DNA of 64,000 bases from Cephalotus follicularis (lineage: Eukaryota > Streptophyta > Magnoliopsida > Oxalidales > Cephalotaceae), in NCBI GenBank assembly GCA_001972305.1, contig BDDD01002899.1:1-64000 (forward strand), read 5' to 3'. Each line of letters begins with the position of its first letter. The first letter of the stretch is position 1. Shown here one piece after another: positions 33,783 to 43,863 of the stretch. The notes under the pieces were generated by a model, which was not told where the DNA came from, made no database searches, and saw nothing but the letters and a program-made list of their open reading frames with translations. The position numbers and the translations under genes were made by a program.

Positions 33783-34583
33783 TGATGGAAACGGATATAC
33801 CGAATCCGATGCCAAAACGGATTTAGGGTGTAAGAGTGTAGAATAAAAATTTAACAAACAATCATGCAACGGAAAAACACCCTATATAATATGACAAGTC
33901 CATAAAGGCACGTCCACAGATCCCATGGATCACCACAACATCAACAAAATTGAATTAGTGTCACCATTGCATCCAATGGTGACCCACAAACATGGCAAGA
34001 AGAAGAGGGGCCAAAAGTTATACCAGAGGGTGTTGGCTCCTTCGCTCAGGTCTAAGGATCAGACGAGTTTAAGAACTCGCTAAGTGATCATCACTTATAC
34101 ACAACCGCAACCAGTAGGAATCACTACTGACACGAGAATAGCGACTCTCCGAACAGTGTTTCCTACGCGGATCCTGTTCAGTGTACACGCTCCCAGCGCG
34201 CACCCCGTATTTGCCTTAGTGTCCAACATAGATGGTAGTGAGAGAATCCATCCCCCGATTCCATGAGCATGCAACATTCGCGCAAGTCTATCCGGTTCAC
34301 TAATGCCCACAAAGTCAACCTATGACTTGGAACTAATTTAACATAAGGAATAAGGTAACCAATCTCACAGCCTCCATGCTAGGCATCCAACCTTATGTCA
34401 GGGCATCACAAGTGTAAGCAGGTAAATACTAAACTACTTCAATTAAGTGATAAAACACAAGTGATATAGCCATTACTAAATTAGCACGCATCATATATTT
34501 ATACAAGAATAAGATTGTTCCATACATGGTAAGATATAATATGACAACCCATCTAATGGCTTGTCGGGTCACTATATCTAACA
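33783..34583 (-). repeat. 5' LTR of element E with a 566-bp deletion
   Basis: It runs from TGATGGAAACGG to ATATCTAACA and is the reverse complement of the solo LTR at 28,270-29,635. It lacks the part matching 28,809-29,374. Its 801 bp plus 566 bp equals the solo LTR length to within one base. The deletion joint lies in a shared CGA. Confidence 0.9.
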
Positions 34584-34910
34584 GGTGAATCGCATGTGCC
34601 TCCTACCCATCTGTCATTCTTGTCTCTGCACATGCCAGGAATCTGTCCTGGGCAAATCCAGTCGATTGGCTATAGTGGGCAGTCGATTGCCTTCAACGTG
34701 CACCAAACAGTCGACTGTTGCCCTGTGACAGTCGGCTGTTTGAGCTGGTTTAGAGATTCTTAACTTTGATACTTCTCCAATTGTACGTTTAATCGTCCTA
34801 AACAAGTACCAATCATAGAATTTAATATAATTGGACAAATAACTCAATTAAAATGTATATTTAACTTAAAATTGGATCAATATACATTAATTGAAGTAGT
34901 GGTTATTACA
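34584..34910 (-). repeat. G-type LTR fragment with GTCGAC island
   Basis: It is homologous to 17,180-17,518 of G1, ending GGTTATTACA at 34,910. AGTCG cores sit at 34,660, 34,681, 34,709 and 34,730 (steps 21, 28, 21). It interrupts the RNase H of copia F on its right and is cut by E on its left. Confidence 0.8.
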
Positions 34911-36200
34911 GAAAACATACCCCGTGAGAGATCTCTTCTTATCCATGTCGCCTGCATAATCAGAATCCAAATAACCCACAACATCCACACTGTCAGCTCC
35001 ACCGCTACCATAGACTAAGCCAACATCTGTAGAACTTCTCAAGTACCTCATTATCCATTTCACAGCATCCCAGTGAGCTTCACCTGGATTAACCATATAC
35101 CTGCTAACAACACTCACAGCATGTGAAATATCTGGCCTAGTGCACACCATGGCATACATCAGACTACCAACTGCACTAGCATATGGAACACGAGACATGT
35201 GCTCCACCTTAGCCTCAGTCTTTGGCGATAATGAATCTGACAACTTCAAATGTCCAGCCAACGGAGTACTTACTGGTTTAGACTTTTCCATTCCAAATCT
35301 CTCAAGCAAATTCTCGATATACTTTTTCTGAGATACATATAACCGTCTTGCTTGACGATCCCTTTGAATCCTCATACCCAATATCTTCTTGGCTGCACCC
35401 AAATCCTTCATTTCAAATTCACCACTTAACTGAGCCTTCAATCAGTTGATCTCGAATTTATCCTTCGGCGCAATCAACATTTCATCAACATACAAAAATA
35501 GATACACAAAAGAACCACCCAGGAGTTTCTTCAAGTATACACAGCTATCATACTCACATCGACAATAACTGTTCTTGATCATAAATGTATCAAACCTTTT
35601 ATACCACTGTCTAGGGGACTACTACAATCCATACAAGGATTTCTTAAGTAGACACACATGATCTTCTTTCCCCCAAAAATAATAACCTTATGGCTGGGAC
35701 ATGTAAATATGTTCATCTTACTCACAGTGTAATAATGTTGTCTTGACATCTAGTTCTTCAAGTTCCAAGTCTTGACAAGAAACCATAGCAAAAAACACGA
35801 GTATCGAGCTATGATTCAAAACTGGAGAAAATACTTCATGAAAGTCCACTCCCTCCTTCTGAGTAAAACCCTTAGCTACTAAACGTGCTTTGAACCTTCT
35901 TGCCTCAACCCCTGGTATACCTTCCTTTTTCTTGAAGATCCACTTACAGCCTACAACTCGTTTCCCCTTTGGCAGCTTTAACAACTCCCAAGTCTTGTTC
36001 TTTTCAAGAGACTGAATTTCTTCATTCATGGAAGTTACCCACTCCGCTAATTCTTTGCTTTTCACTGCTTCCTTATAAGTGACCGGTTCTTCTCCTTCAA
36101 CACTTTCAGCGACTGACAAAGAAAAGGCTACCATGTCTGCATGACTGTATCTCAATGGTGGTCTAATCTGCCTACTCTCTTTGCCTCTAAAAATACTGTA
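34911..36200 (-). pseudogene. Copia F reverse transcriptase and RNase H
   Basis: This minus-strand Tnt1/Tork-like copia RT (lineage inferred) shows GCKWIFKKKEG near 35,940, ARLVAKGFTQKEGVDFHEVF near 35,860, LYVDEMLIAPKD near 35,490 and the RNase H start with DLGAAKKILGMRI, PDISHAVSVVSRY and YLDSDYAGDMDKKRSLTGY. The catalytic box is Y-V-D-E (35,481-35,495) in place of Y-V-D-D, so the second aspartate is glutamate. Frames break near 35,715 and 35,445. RNase H is cut off after LTGYVF by a G-type LTR, so the polypurine tract and 3' LTR are missing. Confidence 0.92.
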
Positions 36201-37260
36201 CTGTTGCTCCTGAACTGCCCCATCTTAATCTTGATCTTGCAATTCAGTTTGATTTGACTGACTGGAAGAAGCTTCATCTTCCCTTCCTGGAGCGACTAGA
36301 TTAAGCTCCACCTGTTTCTCTACACCAAGGTCTTTCTCACCATTCTCAACAGACTTCTCCATATGGTTGACCATAGCAAACTCATCAAATGTCACATCTA
36401 TGCTAATAAGAATTTTTAGAGACTTGGGATTTTCTATGCACCATAACCGATACCCTTTCACCTCATATGCATACCCTAGAAATATGCACTTCTTTGCCCT
36501 CGGCTCAAGTTTACCATCATTCACGTGAGCATATGCAGGACAACCAAATACTTTCAAACCAGAATAATCACTTGTGGTACCTGACCATACCTCCAATAGA
36601 GTCTGTAACTCAATGGTTGTTGATGGAGACCTATTTACCAGGTAAGCTATTGTATGAACTGCCTCAGCCCAATACTTCTAAAAGAGACTAGCATTAGAAA
36701 GCATGCATTGTGCCCTTTCTAATAACGTTCTGTTAATCCGTTCTGCAACTCCATTTTGTTGTGGTGTTTTTAGTACAGTGTGGTGTCTCACTATACCTTC
36801 ATCCTTGCAGAACTTGTCAAATTCCCCCGAGCAGTACTCCAAACCATTGTCAGTCCGTAGAGTCTTGACCACTATTCCTATTTTCTTCTCTACCGTGGTT
36901 TTCCACTCTTGAACTTGACAAACGCCTCATCTTTACTCTTCAAAAATTATGTCCAGACCTTTCTAGAGTAGTCATCAATTAAGGTCATCAAATACCGGCT
37001 TCCTCCAAGTGACACCTGTGACGAGGGACCCCAAAGGTCATAATGAATATAATCTAAAATACCCTTGGTCTTGTGAATGGTAGTACTGAACTTCACCCTA
37101 CAATGTTTTCCATACACCCAATGTTCACAGAAATCAAGTTTCCCAGACTTCACTCAAGCTAGCAAACCCTTCTTGGACAGAATTTGCAACCCTCTCTCAC
37201 TCATATGCCCAAGACGCATATGCCAAAGCTAAATAGTATCTGCATATTTATCCCCTGATG
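36201..37260 (-). pseudogene. Copia F integrase
   Basis: The HHCC zinc finger is readable (RLGHMSERGLQIL near 37,190; CEHWVYGKHC near 37,120). The DDE core follows, with D in LIDDYSRKVW, D in LRTDNGLEY (near 36,860) and E in QQNGVAERINRTLLERAQ (near 36,750). The copia GKGY-like tail reads FLGYAYEVKGYRLW near 36,470. A Glu/Asn-rich linker leads to RT. Stops near 37,155, 36,946 and 36,676 break it. The catalytic residues are present. Confidence 0.92.
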
Positions 37261-37299
37261 AAGAAGCAACTGCTGCAGTATCTAGAACAGTATTCCCCT

Positions 37300-38512
37300 A
37301 CAACTGTTATAAGCCATCGATCTTCTTACCCTTCATAATTACCAGAGCACCCCTAAGAACTTTTATTATCCCATTCTCACTGGTAAACTTGCAACCATGA
37401 GAATCTAGAACCCACAAGGAAATCGGGTTTTACATTAGCCCCGAAACATGCCAAGCTTCCAAAGTTCTAATCACACCGTGAAACATCTTGATCTGAACAT
37501 TCTCACATCAGACAACCTTCAATGCATTGTTGTCCCCTAACAGAACCTCCCCCTCCTTGACGTCATAGGTGGTGAACCAATCCCTGTTAGGTGACATGTG
37601 AAAAGAACATCTTGAATCAAGAGTCCAACTACTGGTGTTATTTACGCTAACAAACAAAACTAAATCTGAATCAGCCTCATCCAAACTTTCATGCACCGCA
37701 CCTGCATTAGCTTCGACTGTATTCCCTTTAGCTACCCCATTTCCCTTATATTTTGGACAATCATCCTTCCAATGCCCTGTTTCATTATAAATAAAACATC
37801 GAGAATTCTTAGCTCTCGATTTAGATCGTGACTTACCCCTTTTACCTGACCCCCTATCTCAGTTCCTGCCTCTAGCTACCAGGCCTTTTGCCTGATTCTC
37901 TCCCATATTTTCTGACACCTTTTTCTTCAACTCCCTAGACTACAAAGCATCCTTAACATCATTTACATCAATGGAGTCCCTACCATATAACATGGTATCC
38001 ACAAAGTGATCATATGAGGACGGCAACGAACACAGTAAGATCAGGGCTAGATCTTCATCATCAATTTTAATATTTGTATTTTTCAAATCATGAATCACTG
38101 TATTGAAATTGTCAATATGATCTTTTACAGACATACCTTCCTTCATTCATAGTGTATACAGACGTTGTTTGAGATACAACTTGTTTGTGAGTGACTTGGT
38201 CATGTAGCGACTCTCAAGTTTAATCCATAACCAAATCGACGTAGTCACATCCAAAAATTCACGGAGAACATCATCCTCCAGACACAGCTAAATCGATGTG
38301 TGTGCCCTGTTTAGGATCATCTTATTCTCCACCTAAGGCATATTCTCAGGTAAACCTTCTTCACCGTCTACTACCTCCCAAACCTCTTGTTGTATCAGTC
38401 GTGCCCGCATCTTAACACGCCACACACTGAAATCACCTGTTCCATCAAACTTTGCAATATCAAACTTGGTTGCTAACATCTTGAATTTTGAAGCAAGAAC
38501 TCTGTCTAACCT
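37300..38512 (-). pseudogene. Copia F gag and protease
   Basis: Gag includes the UBN2-type capsid part (MSVKDHIDNFNTVIHDLKN, LLCSLPSSYDHFVDTML near 38,050) and a knuckle CFIYNETGHWKDDC near 37,790, in which the second cysteine is tyrosine. Protease follows as SSWTLDSRCSFHMSPNRDWF (37,594-37,630). The catalytic DSG is DSR here, which should abolish activity. Several stops interrupt gag, near 37,936, 38,150 and 38,340. The N-terminus lies near 38,500, close to the primer site. Confidence 0.88.
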
Positions 38513-38524
38513 CTCTTTGATACC
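38513..38524 (-). other. Primer-binding site of copia F
   Basis: The sense strand reads TGGTATCAAAGAG, close to the initiator Met-tRNA complement. The LTR end (ACATCA) lies two to three bases away. Confidence 0.8.
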
Positions 38525-38527
38525 ACT

Positions 38528-39099
38528 TGATGTAAACTAGCCTCAGAAATCCCTAACAACCTATAGCAAAGTTTAATCAAGCAATGTGATCTACGTCCAC
38601 GGGCAGAGGTAAAATAGTTCTTTCACTATGTAAATATGAGATTACAATGAGTTTCTCACAAACCCTTAGCCCATGTTACACCCAGAAAGACCCACTATCA
38701 AGTGCAAAATTGGCTCTTGGCTGCTATCTCTCCTTTGGATCTCACTTTTCTTGCCTTTTGTCACCTTGACCTAATAGAGGAAAACTTCCCTATTTATATT
38801 AGTCGTGTGGCAGCCGACTGTCTCCTCAAAGAAGTCGACTGTCTCCCCAAAGCATTCGACTGTCCCCTAAAAAAGCTGACTGTTTTATATAAAAAGAATT
38901 CCCCAAGTCGCATCGATAGTTGGCTGTCATCAGCTCCCAGTCGACTATCCTAACATTCCAGTCGACTGTCCATCCTTGATAACTGACTGGATTCTGAAAA
39001 TTAGGAAACAGCTCCAGACTCATCCATCCAGTCGACTACCCATCCTTGGCAGTCGACTGGATTCTGCAGAATTGCAAAAAATTTTAGCCAAACTAAACA
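38528..39099 (-). repeat. 5' LTR of copia F
   Basis: It starts TGATGTAAACTAGCC beside the primer site. A minus-strand TATA box (AATATAAATA at 38,791-38,800) lies immediately next to a GTCGAC island. A plausible U3 end is CTAAACA at 39,099, but no second LTR exists to confirm it. Confidence 0.7.
38811..39061. promoter_or_regulatory. Phased GTCGAC island between LTRs F and J
   Basis: Cores of the CAGTCGACTG/CAGCCGACTG family sit at 38,812, 38,833, 38,854, 38,874, 38,906, 38,918, 38,939, 38,960, 38,981, 39,030 and 39,051. Eight steps are 20 or 21 bp. A minus-strand TATA box lies to its left and a plus-strand TATA box to its right. Confidence 0.72.
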
Positions 39100-39662
39100 C
39101 GTTGTAATGGTATGTGGAACATAAGAAATGGCTAGAATTTGAATTTTCAAGGCATTGGGATATAAAAGAATCTTCATGGGTCATCCTTAACCATCAAGAA
39201 ACTCTCTCAAACATCAAAACAAAAAGATCAAAAAAATTTAGCCTTCTTACAAGTTTTTATTCACTCACATCATTTTAAATCTTGTAAGGTTGTATTTGAG
39301 AAATCATTGTAACATCTCTCAAACACTTTAAAATCTTGTGTAAGCAATTTAGAGTAGTAGTCTCTAGTATTACAAACTCCATTGGAGTTTAGCTTTTTCA
39401 AGCTTGGTTGAAGCTTCTTGTTCTTGTAAAGGCAAGGTTGTTGCCTCTATAGTGGAATACTCAAGTGGTGGACTTGAGGAGTAGACGTAAGCACAGTTTG
39501 GGGCTGAACCACTATAAATATGTTTGTATTCTCTTTTCCCTACTCTTTTATTTATGTGCAAGTTATTTTTATTGTTCACAAAACATTTATTTTTCTATTG
39601 TTGATTGTAAATTCAAATATTAATTTAAATAAGCCTATTCACCCCCCTCAAGGCTTCTAACA
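39100..39662 (+). repeat. 5' LTR of copia J, left end truncated
   Basis: The right end is GGCTTCTAACA next to a primer site. It has a TATA box (TATAAAAG, 39,161-39,168) and the phrase CCGAACCACTATAAA-like (GCTGAACCACTATAAA), shared with LTR L. The usual U3 start (TGTTG) is not found, so the left part is lost or merged with LTR F. Confidence 0.75.
39161..39168 (+). promoter_or_regulatory. TATA box of LTR J
   Basis: TATAAAAG lies about 100 bp after the GTCGAC island, in the sense orientation of J. Confidence 0.65.
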
Positions 39663-39663
39663 A

Positions 39664-39676
39664 TTGATATCAGAGC
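39664..39676 (+). other. Primer-binding site of copia J
   Basis: TTGATATCAGAGC differs by one base from the initiator Met-tRNA complement (TTGGTATCAGAGC). Confidence 0.85.
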
Positions 39677-39759
39677 GTAGGTCTCTACTTAGTAATGGCT
39701 TAACATCCTTATAGAAAAGATTATGGCCTAAGTTAACAACTCCAGTAATAGGCATAACG

Positions 39760-40684
39760 ATGATGTATCAGAATTTTAAGGTTCCTTTATTCAATGGTGA
39801 AGACTTTCCTTATTGGAAAACTAGGATGGAAATTTATCTTAAATCCCATAATTTCAAAAATTGGCTTAGTGTAAAAAATGGTCATCATATTCCTTTCTCT
39901 AAAAATGCTAAGGGTGAAATTATTCCAAAACTTGAGTTCGAGTATGATGATGATGATGATTTAAGAAAGTTAACTATAGATAACAAAGCTCTAAACATCA
40001 TTTTAGTTGTTCTTGATAAAAAGAAATACAATCTTGTAAGAAGATGTACCTCGGCTCATGAGGTATAGAATCTTTTGACACTTACACATGAAGGAACAGA
40101 AAAAGTTAGGAATGCCAAACTTGAAATGTTAATTAGAGATTATGAACTTTTTATAATGAAATCAAATGAAACCTTTAAAGATATGTATAATTGATTGGTT
40201 GATATTGTTAATAGTTTGTTGAGTCTTGGCAAGGTGTTTGGTAAAGATGATCTAGTTCAAAAATTGCTTGGTTGCTTGATCCATGAATGGGAACCCAAGG
40301 TGATGGTCATTGAAGAATCAAAGGATCTCATGTGCATGGAGATGGAAGAATTGCTAGGATCCTTGATGACACCTGAAGTCAAATTAAGCAAGAAATCGAA
40401 ACAGCTTGAGGAGAAGAAACCTCAAGAAGAAAAGCAAAAAATATTACTCTCAAAAGTGCTCCTTTGAAAGTAAGTGATGATGAAGAAGAAAACGATAAAG
40501 TTGACTTTGTTCTCTTTGCTAAGAGATATAAAAAGTTCATCAAATTCAACAAAGGGAGATGGAAGCAAAAAGGACTTCAGCCATCTAACATACTTTGAGT
40601 GTAACAAATTGGGTCACATGAGGGCCGATTGTCCCATTCTCAAGAAAAGAAAATCTTTCAAAAAGGCTCTCAATGCTTGGTATC
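39760..40684 (+). pseudogene. Copia J gag (UBN2 type), interrupted by LTR K
   Basis: The start ATG at 39,760 opens YQNFKVPLFNGEDFPYWKTR, the N-terminal DUF4219-like segment. The UBN2 capsid part follows (THEGTEKVRNAKLEMLIRDY, LLGCLIHEWEPKVMVIEE), then a Lys/Glu-rich linker and a zinc knuckle near 40,600 that reads YFECNKLGHMRADC, with tyrosine for the first cysteine. Stops near 40,066 and 40,192 and a frame change near 40,465 break it. It is cut at 40,684 after KKALNAW by the TGTTG start of another LTR. This gag style belongs to Sire-like copia elements (inference). Pol is absent. Confidence 0.9.
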
Positions 40685-40803
40685 TGTTGACGATCTAGTC
40701 TCAATCCTTGTTTTGATGATAACATATTTGCATTTAACAAGTTCACCTGATGTGCAAGAAATTACAAGTTCAATATCAAAGCAAAATACCATCTGCAGAA
40801 GAA

Positions 40804-41352
40804 GACATCAACTCTCAACAAATGACATCGACGTCCGTACAGAAAGACATCGACTCTAAAAGAAATGACATCGACGTCTTTAGTGCAAGATCAAATTACA
40901 ATGAAGACATCGTCCTTCCAGTAATGACATCAACGTCCGTACTGAAAGACATCGACTACTTCCAAGATGACATCGACTACTTCCAAGATGACATTGACGT
41001 CTTTTGTGCTAGAAGCTACAATATAAAATTGCAATTGAAGACATCGATCCCTACATTAAAGACATTGACGTCAATAAAAAAGACATCGACGCCTTTCCAT
41101 AGAGATCGACGCTTTTCTAGAGCAACCTGCATTTCCCAGAAAATGCATCGACTCCCACAGAAGAAGTCGATGAGATGTTAAAAGTGTCAATACCAGGAGA
41201 TTTCCCAGAAAAGACATCGACGCCTTTTAAAAAGACATCGACGTCTTTTTAAATGAACAAGACCCGGGAAACCTGGAACGGCTAGTACAAGCACTTCCAA
41301 CGGCTATCAGCTACAAAGACATCAACGGCCTTTGAAAGAAGTCGACGTCTTT
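40804..41352. promoter_or_regulatory. Phased ATCGAC island in LTR K
   Basis: Cores of GACATCGACGTC type lie at 40,807, 40,827, 40,849, 40,870, 40,909, 40,929, 40,951, 40,972, 40,993, 41,043, 41,064, 41,085 and 41,105, with more near 41,145-41,350. Most steps are 20-22 bp, and two are about 39 and 50. It is upstream of the TATA box in sense orientation. Decayed cores read CATCAAC and CATTGAC. Confidence 0.72.
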
Positions 41353-41454
41353 ATACCAGCAGAGACAATATTCAAAGATTGCAACTACACATTCTTTAAT
41401 CAAAAGCTTCCATAATTGATGCAACGGCTACAAACCTTTTATGGCTATAAAAGG

Positions 41455-41464
41455 AAGACTGAAA
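41455..41464 (+). promoter_or_regulatory. TATA box of LTR K
   Basis: CTATAAAAGG lies about 100 bp after the last motif of the island. Confidence 0.7.
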
Positions 41465-41740
41465 CCTCAGAGAACAAAAAAAAAGGAAGTGAAGAAAATC
41501 ATACATACAAAGATCAAGTAAAACAAACATACAAAGATCAAATCAAAGTTCATTCAAAAAGCTTTCTTTTCACATTTAAGCTATTTTCTTGTTCTCACTG
41601 AATTGAGCAATTATATCTTGTAATATCCAACCTTGTGAGAGGTTTAGCTACAAACACCACACTTCATACTTTGATTGTAATAGGGGAGTGAACCCTAGTG
41701 AATTTGGGGAGTGAACCCAAAGAGAGAGTGTATAGACAAG

Positions 41741-42179
41741 TTAGACGAACTTGGGTGGGAGGCGGGAAGTGTTATGTACACAGCAGCTATTGCGATCTTA
41801 TGTGATAGTGCAAGTAATAGACAGGCATGGATGAATGTGTCTTAAGTTGAAACCTTAACACTATGGGTTAGGACAATTGGGAGAAGGCTAGGATTTGATC
41901 TATGATTGATATTTGAGATCAAATATTTGTTGTAAACTTTACTAGTATTTGTCAATTGTTTGTTTGATGATACTTGTTACTTAGGTATTTATTTTTGTAA
42001 ACCTCTGTAATAAATTTTTCTTTGGTATTTCATTTTGTGATTTCTATTGTTGCTTGTTAACTTTTGTTACCCGTTACTTTGATAATTTGGTGCTAATTTT
42101 TTTGCTTAATATTTTGTATTATGTCAGAATTGTGATTTTTTTAAGTTTTTATAACATGTTGAATATAGATACTACCTCT
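41741..42179. other. AT-rich DNA upstream of the Harbinger relic
   Basis: No domain is recognised. It probably includes the 5' part of the Harbinger transposon or its first intron. No terminal inverted repeat could be identified. Confidence 0.35.
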
Positions 42180-43397
42180 CAAATTACATGTGTCGTTCTC
42201 ATTTATATGTTAAGCGTTGGGCTCAAGCAAAACACTTACCAAGGAATAAAGATAATACATCTATCTTGTCTAGAAATGCATACACATTGGAGTTATTAAG
42301 AGGTTCAGATAGACAATGTATTGAGTTGATTGCTCATGTCCAAGGAAGCGTATGTTCGTTTATGTACGCATTTTAGACACAAATTATGGCTACATGATAG
42401 CAGGCATGTATCAGTTGAAGAGAAAATGGCAATGTTCTTGACTATTATGGGGCATAATGAACGGTATGTAGTCATTAAGAGAAGGTTTCAGCACTATTCA
42501 AAGACAATTCATACGTACTTTCAAGAGGTACTTGCTGCGATGATGACCTTTGCAAGAGAAATGATAATCCTGGAGCTCATAAATCACTGCAACGGATTTT
42601 TAAGGTATTTTACTATCCAATACTTCATATGTTCTACATAATTAAGGTATTTAACGTATAAGTTATATGTAGGGAGTAGTTGGTGTACTAGATGGAACAC
42701 TAGTACATGCAATTATTCCATCTTCACAGCAAACGGTTTACAGAGGAAGAGGAAAGGGTAAATGCTATCAAAATATTTTAGGAATTTGCGACTTCAACAT
42801 GATTTTTACTTTTGTTTATGCTGGGTGGGAAGGGGTAGCACATGATTCGAGGGTGTTGACTGAGGTTATGGCTATACCAAGTAACAACTTTCCATTTACT
42901 CCTCCTAGTATGTGCTTTAAACTCAACTCATAAATTTTTTTTGATAAGTTAGATATTAATTGTTACTTAATTTTATTTATTTTGTGGTGATAACCACAGG
43001 TAAATATTATCTTTGCGATGTTGCGTATACAAATACTCGAGAATTCATGGCACCGTAACGCAATGTAAGATATTGGTTAGGAGATTTTCATCATAGGCGT
43101 GCTATAACTAAAGAGGAAAAAATTAACCATTCTCACGCCAAGCTTAGAAATGTAATTGAGCGTGCTTATGGTGTCTCAAAGGCATGATTTCCAAATTGGA
43201 TAAGATGGCTCCTTACCCTTTTAATGTGCAGAGGAATATAGTTATTGCTTGTTTTGCCGTTAACAACTTTAGAATGAAGGAAAAGATAAATGATGAGTTG
43301 TTTGCCCAATAAGAAGAACCACATATGGTAACGAAGCAAGTAGGACAAGAAGAAGATGTTGAGTTTGCAACAATAGGATCACAGTGGAGTGCAGGAG
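42180..43397 (+). pseudogene. PIF/Harbinger transposase relic with introns
   Basis: The plus-strand exons resemble HARBI1-type nuclease. Exon 1 (to 42,604) has SKEAYVRLCTHF, DSRHVSVEEKMAMFLTIMGH and YFQEVLAAM. A 68-bp intron (GT 42,605 to AG 42,672) precedes GVVGVLDGTLVHAI, GKCYQNILGICDFNMIFTFV and GWEGVAHDSRVL. A second intron (42,908-42,999) precedes KYYLCDVAYTNTREFMAP and ERAYGVSKA. The first two acidic residues of the DDE triad are in DGT and HDSR; the third would be in ERAYGV. Stops occur after MAP, after SKA and near 43,240. The last residues are cut by the LTR of chromovirus H at 43,398. The companion Myb-like gene and terminal repeats are not seen. Confidence 0.88.
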
Positions 43398-43863
43398 TGT
43401 CACACCCCGCTTCATTAACGACATATAAGTCATGACAATCAACATAAATATCCAACTTATGCAAATACAATAAATTTAAAACTTTAAATACCATTAACAT
43501 CTTGCGGAAGCATTTAAATATAAGCTGAAAATAAACCGAATCATGCGCCGCGTTAACGCCAATCCCCATTAGTTCACCATCGATGGACGTCAACACCTTA
43601 AGACAAGAACCCATAAGCGCGTTTCAGTGTTACTTGGCTTCGACGTCATTTCATGGCATTGACGCGCAAGAGCCCTGATTCCTTTACATTCAACACCTAG
43701 ATTTATCTTCCTGCCAAATAAGACCTTAGCTTATGAAATCATCTTCAAACAATATCAACAACAATAAGCAAAATAAAGTAACAATTAGCAAATAAATCTC
43801 AGATCAATGTATAATTTTATTCACGAATTATACAATATACGAATTGAAATTAGGGTCATTACA
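43398..43863 (-). repeat. Short 3' LTR of H (466 bp)
   Basis: The left end TGTCACACCCCGC and the next 150 bp resemble the LTR of B. The right end GGGTCATTACA and preceding 60 bp resemble the ends of G1 and G2. At 466 bp it is about a quarter of their length. A small remnant of GACG motifs lies at 43,585-43,665. Confidence 0.82.

Larger units (their letters stand above)
40685..41740 (+). repeat. Copia-type LTR K inserted in J gag, right end lost
   Basis: It starts TGTTGACGATCTAGTCTC, then TTTTGATGATAACAT, a typical Sire-like LTR opening. It has a GACATCGACGTC island and a TATA box at 41,455-41,464 (CTATAAAAGG). It then shows the GGGGAGTGAACCC phrase shared with LTR L. The usual end (TTCA/AACA plus primer site) is missing, and the sequence passes into Harbinger-related DNA near 41,740. 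The left flank is GTATC, with no matching right copy. Confidence 0.75.

Noticed and set aside
32300..34583. O and E as the two LTRs of one short element
   Set aside because: O ends GTTAATTGATCA and E ends ATATCTAACA; the sequences are not homologous, although a polypurine-like tract and a primer site lie between them.
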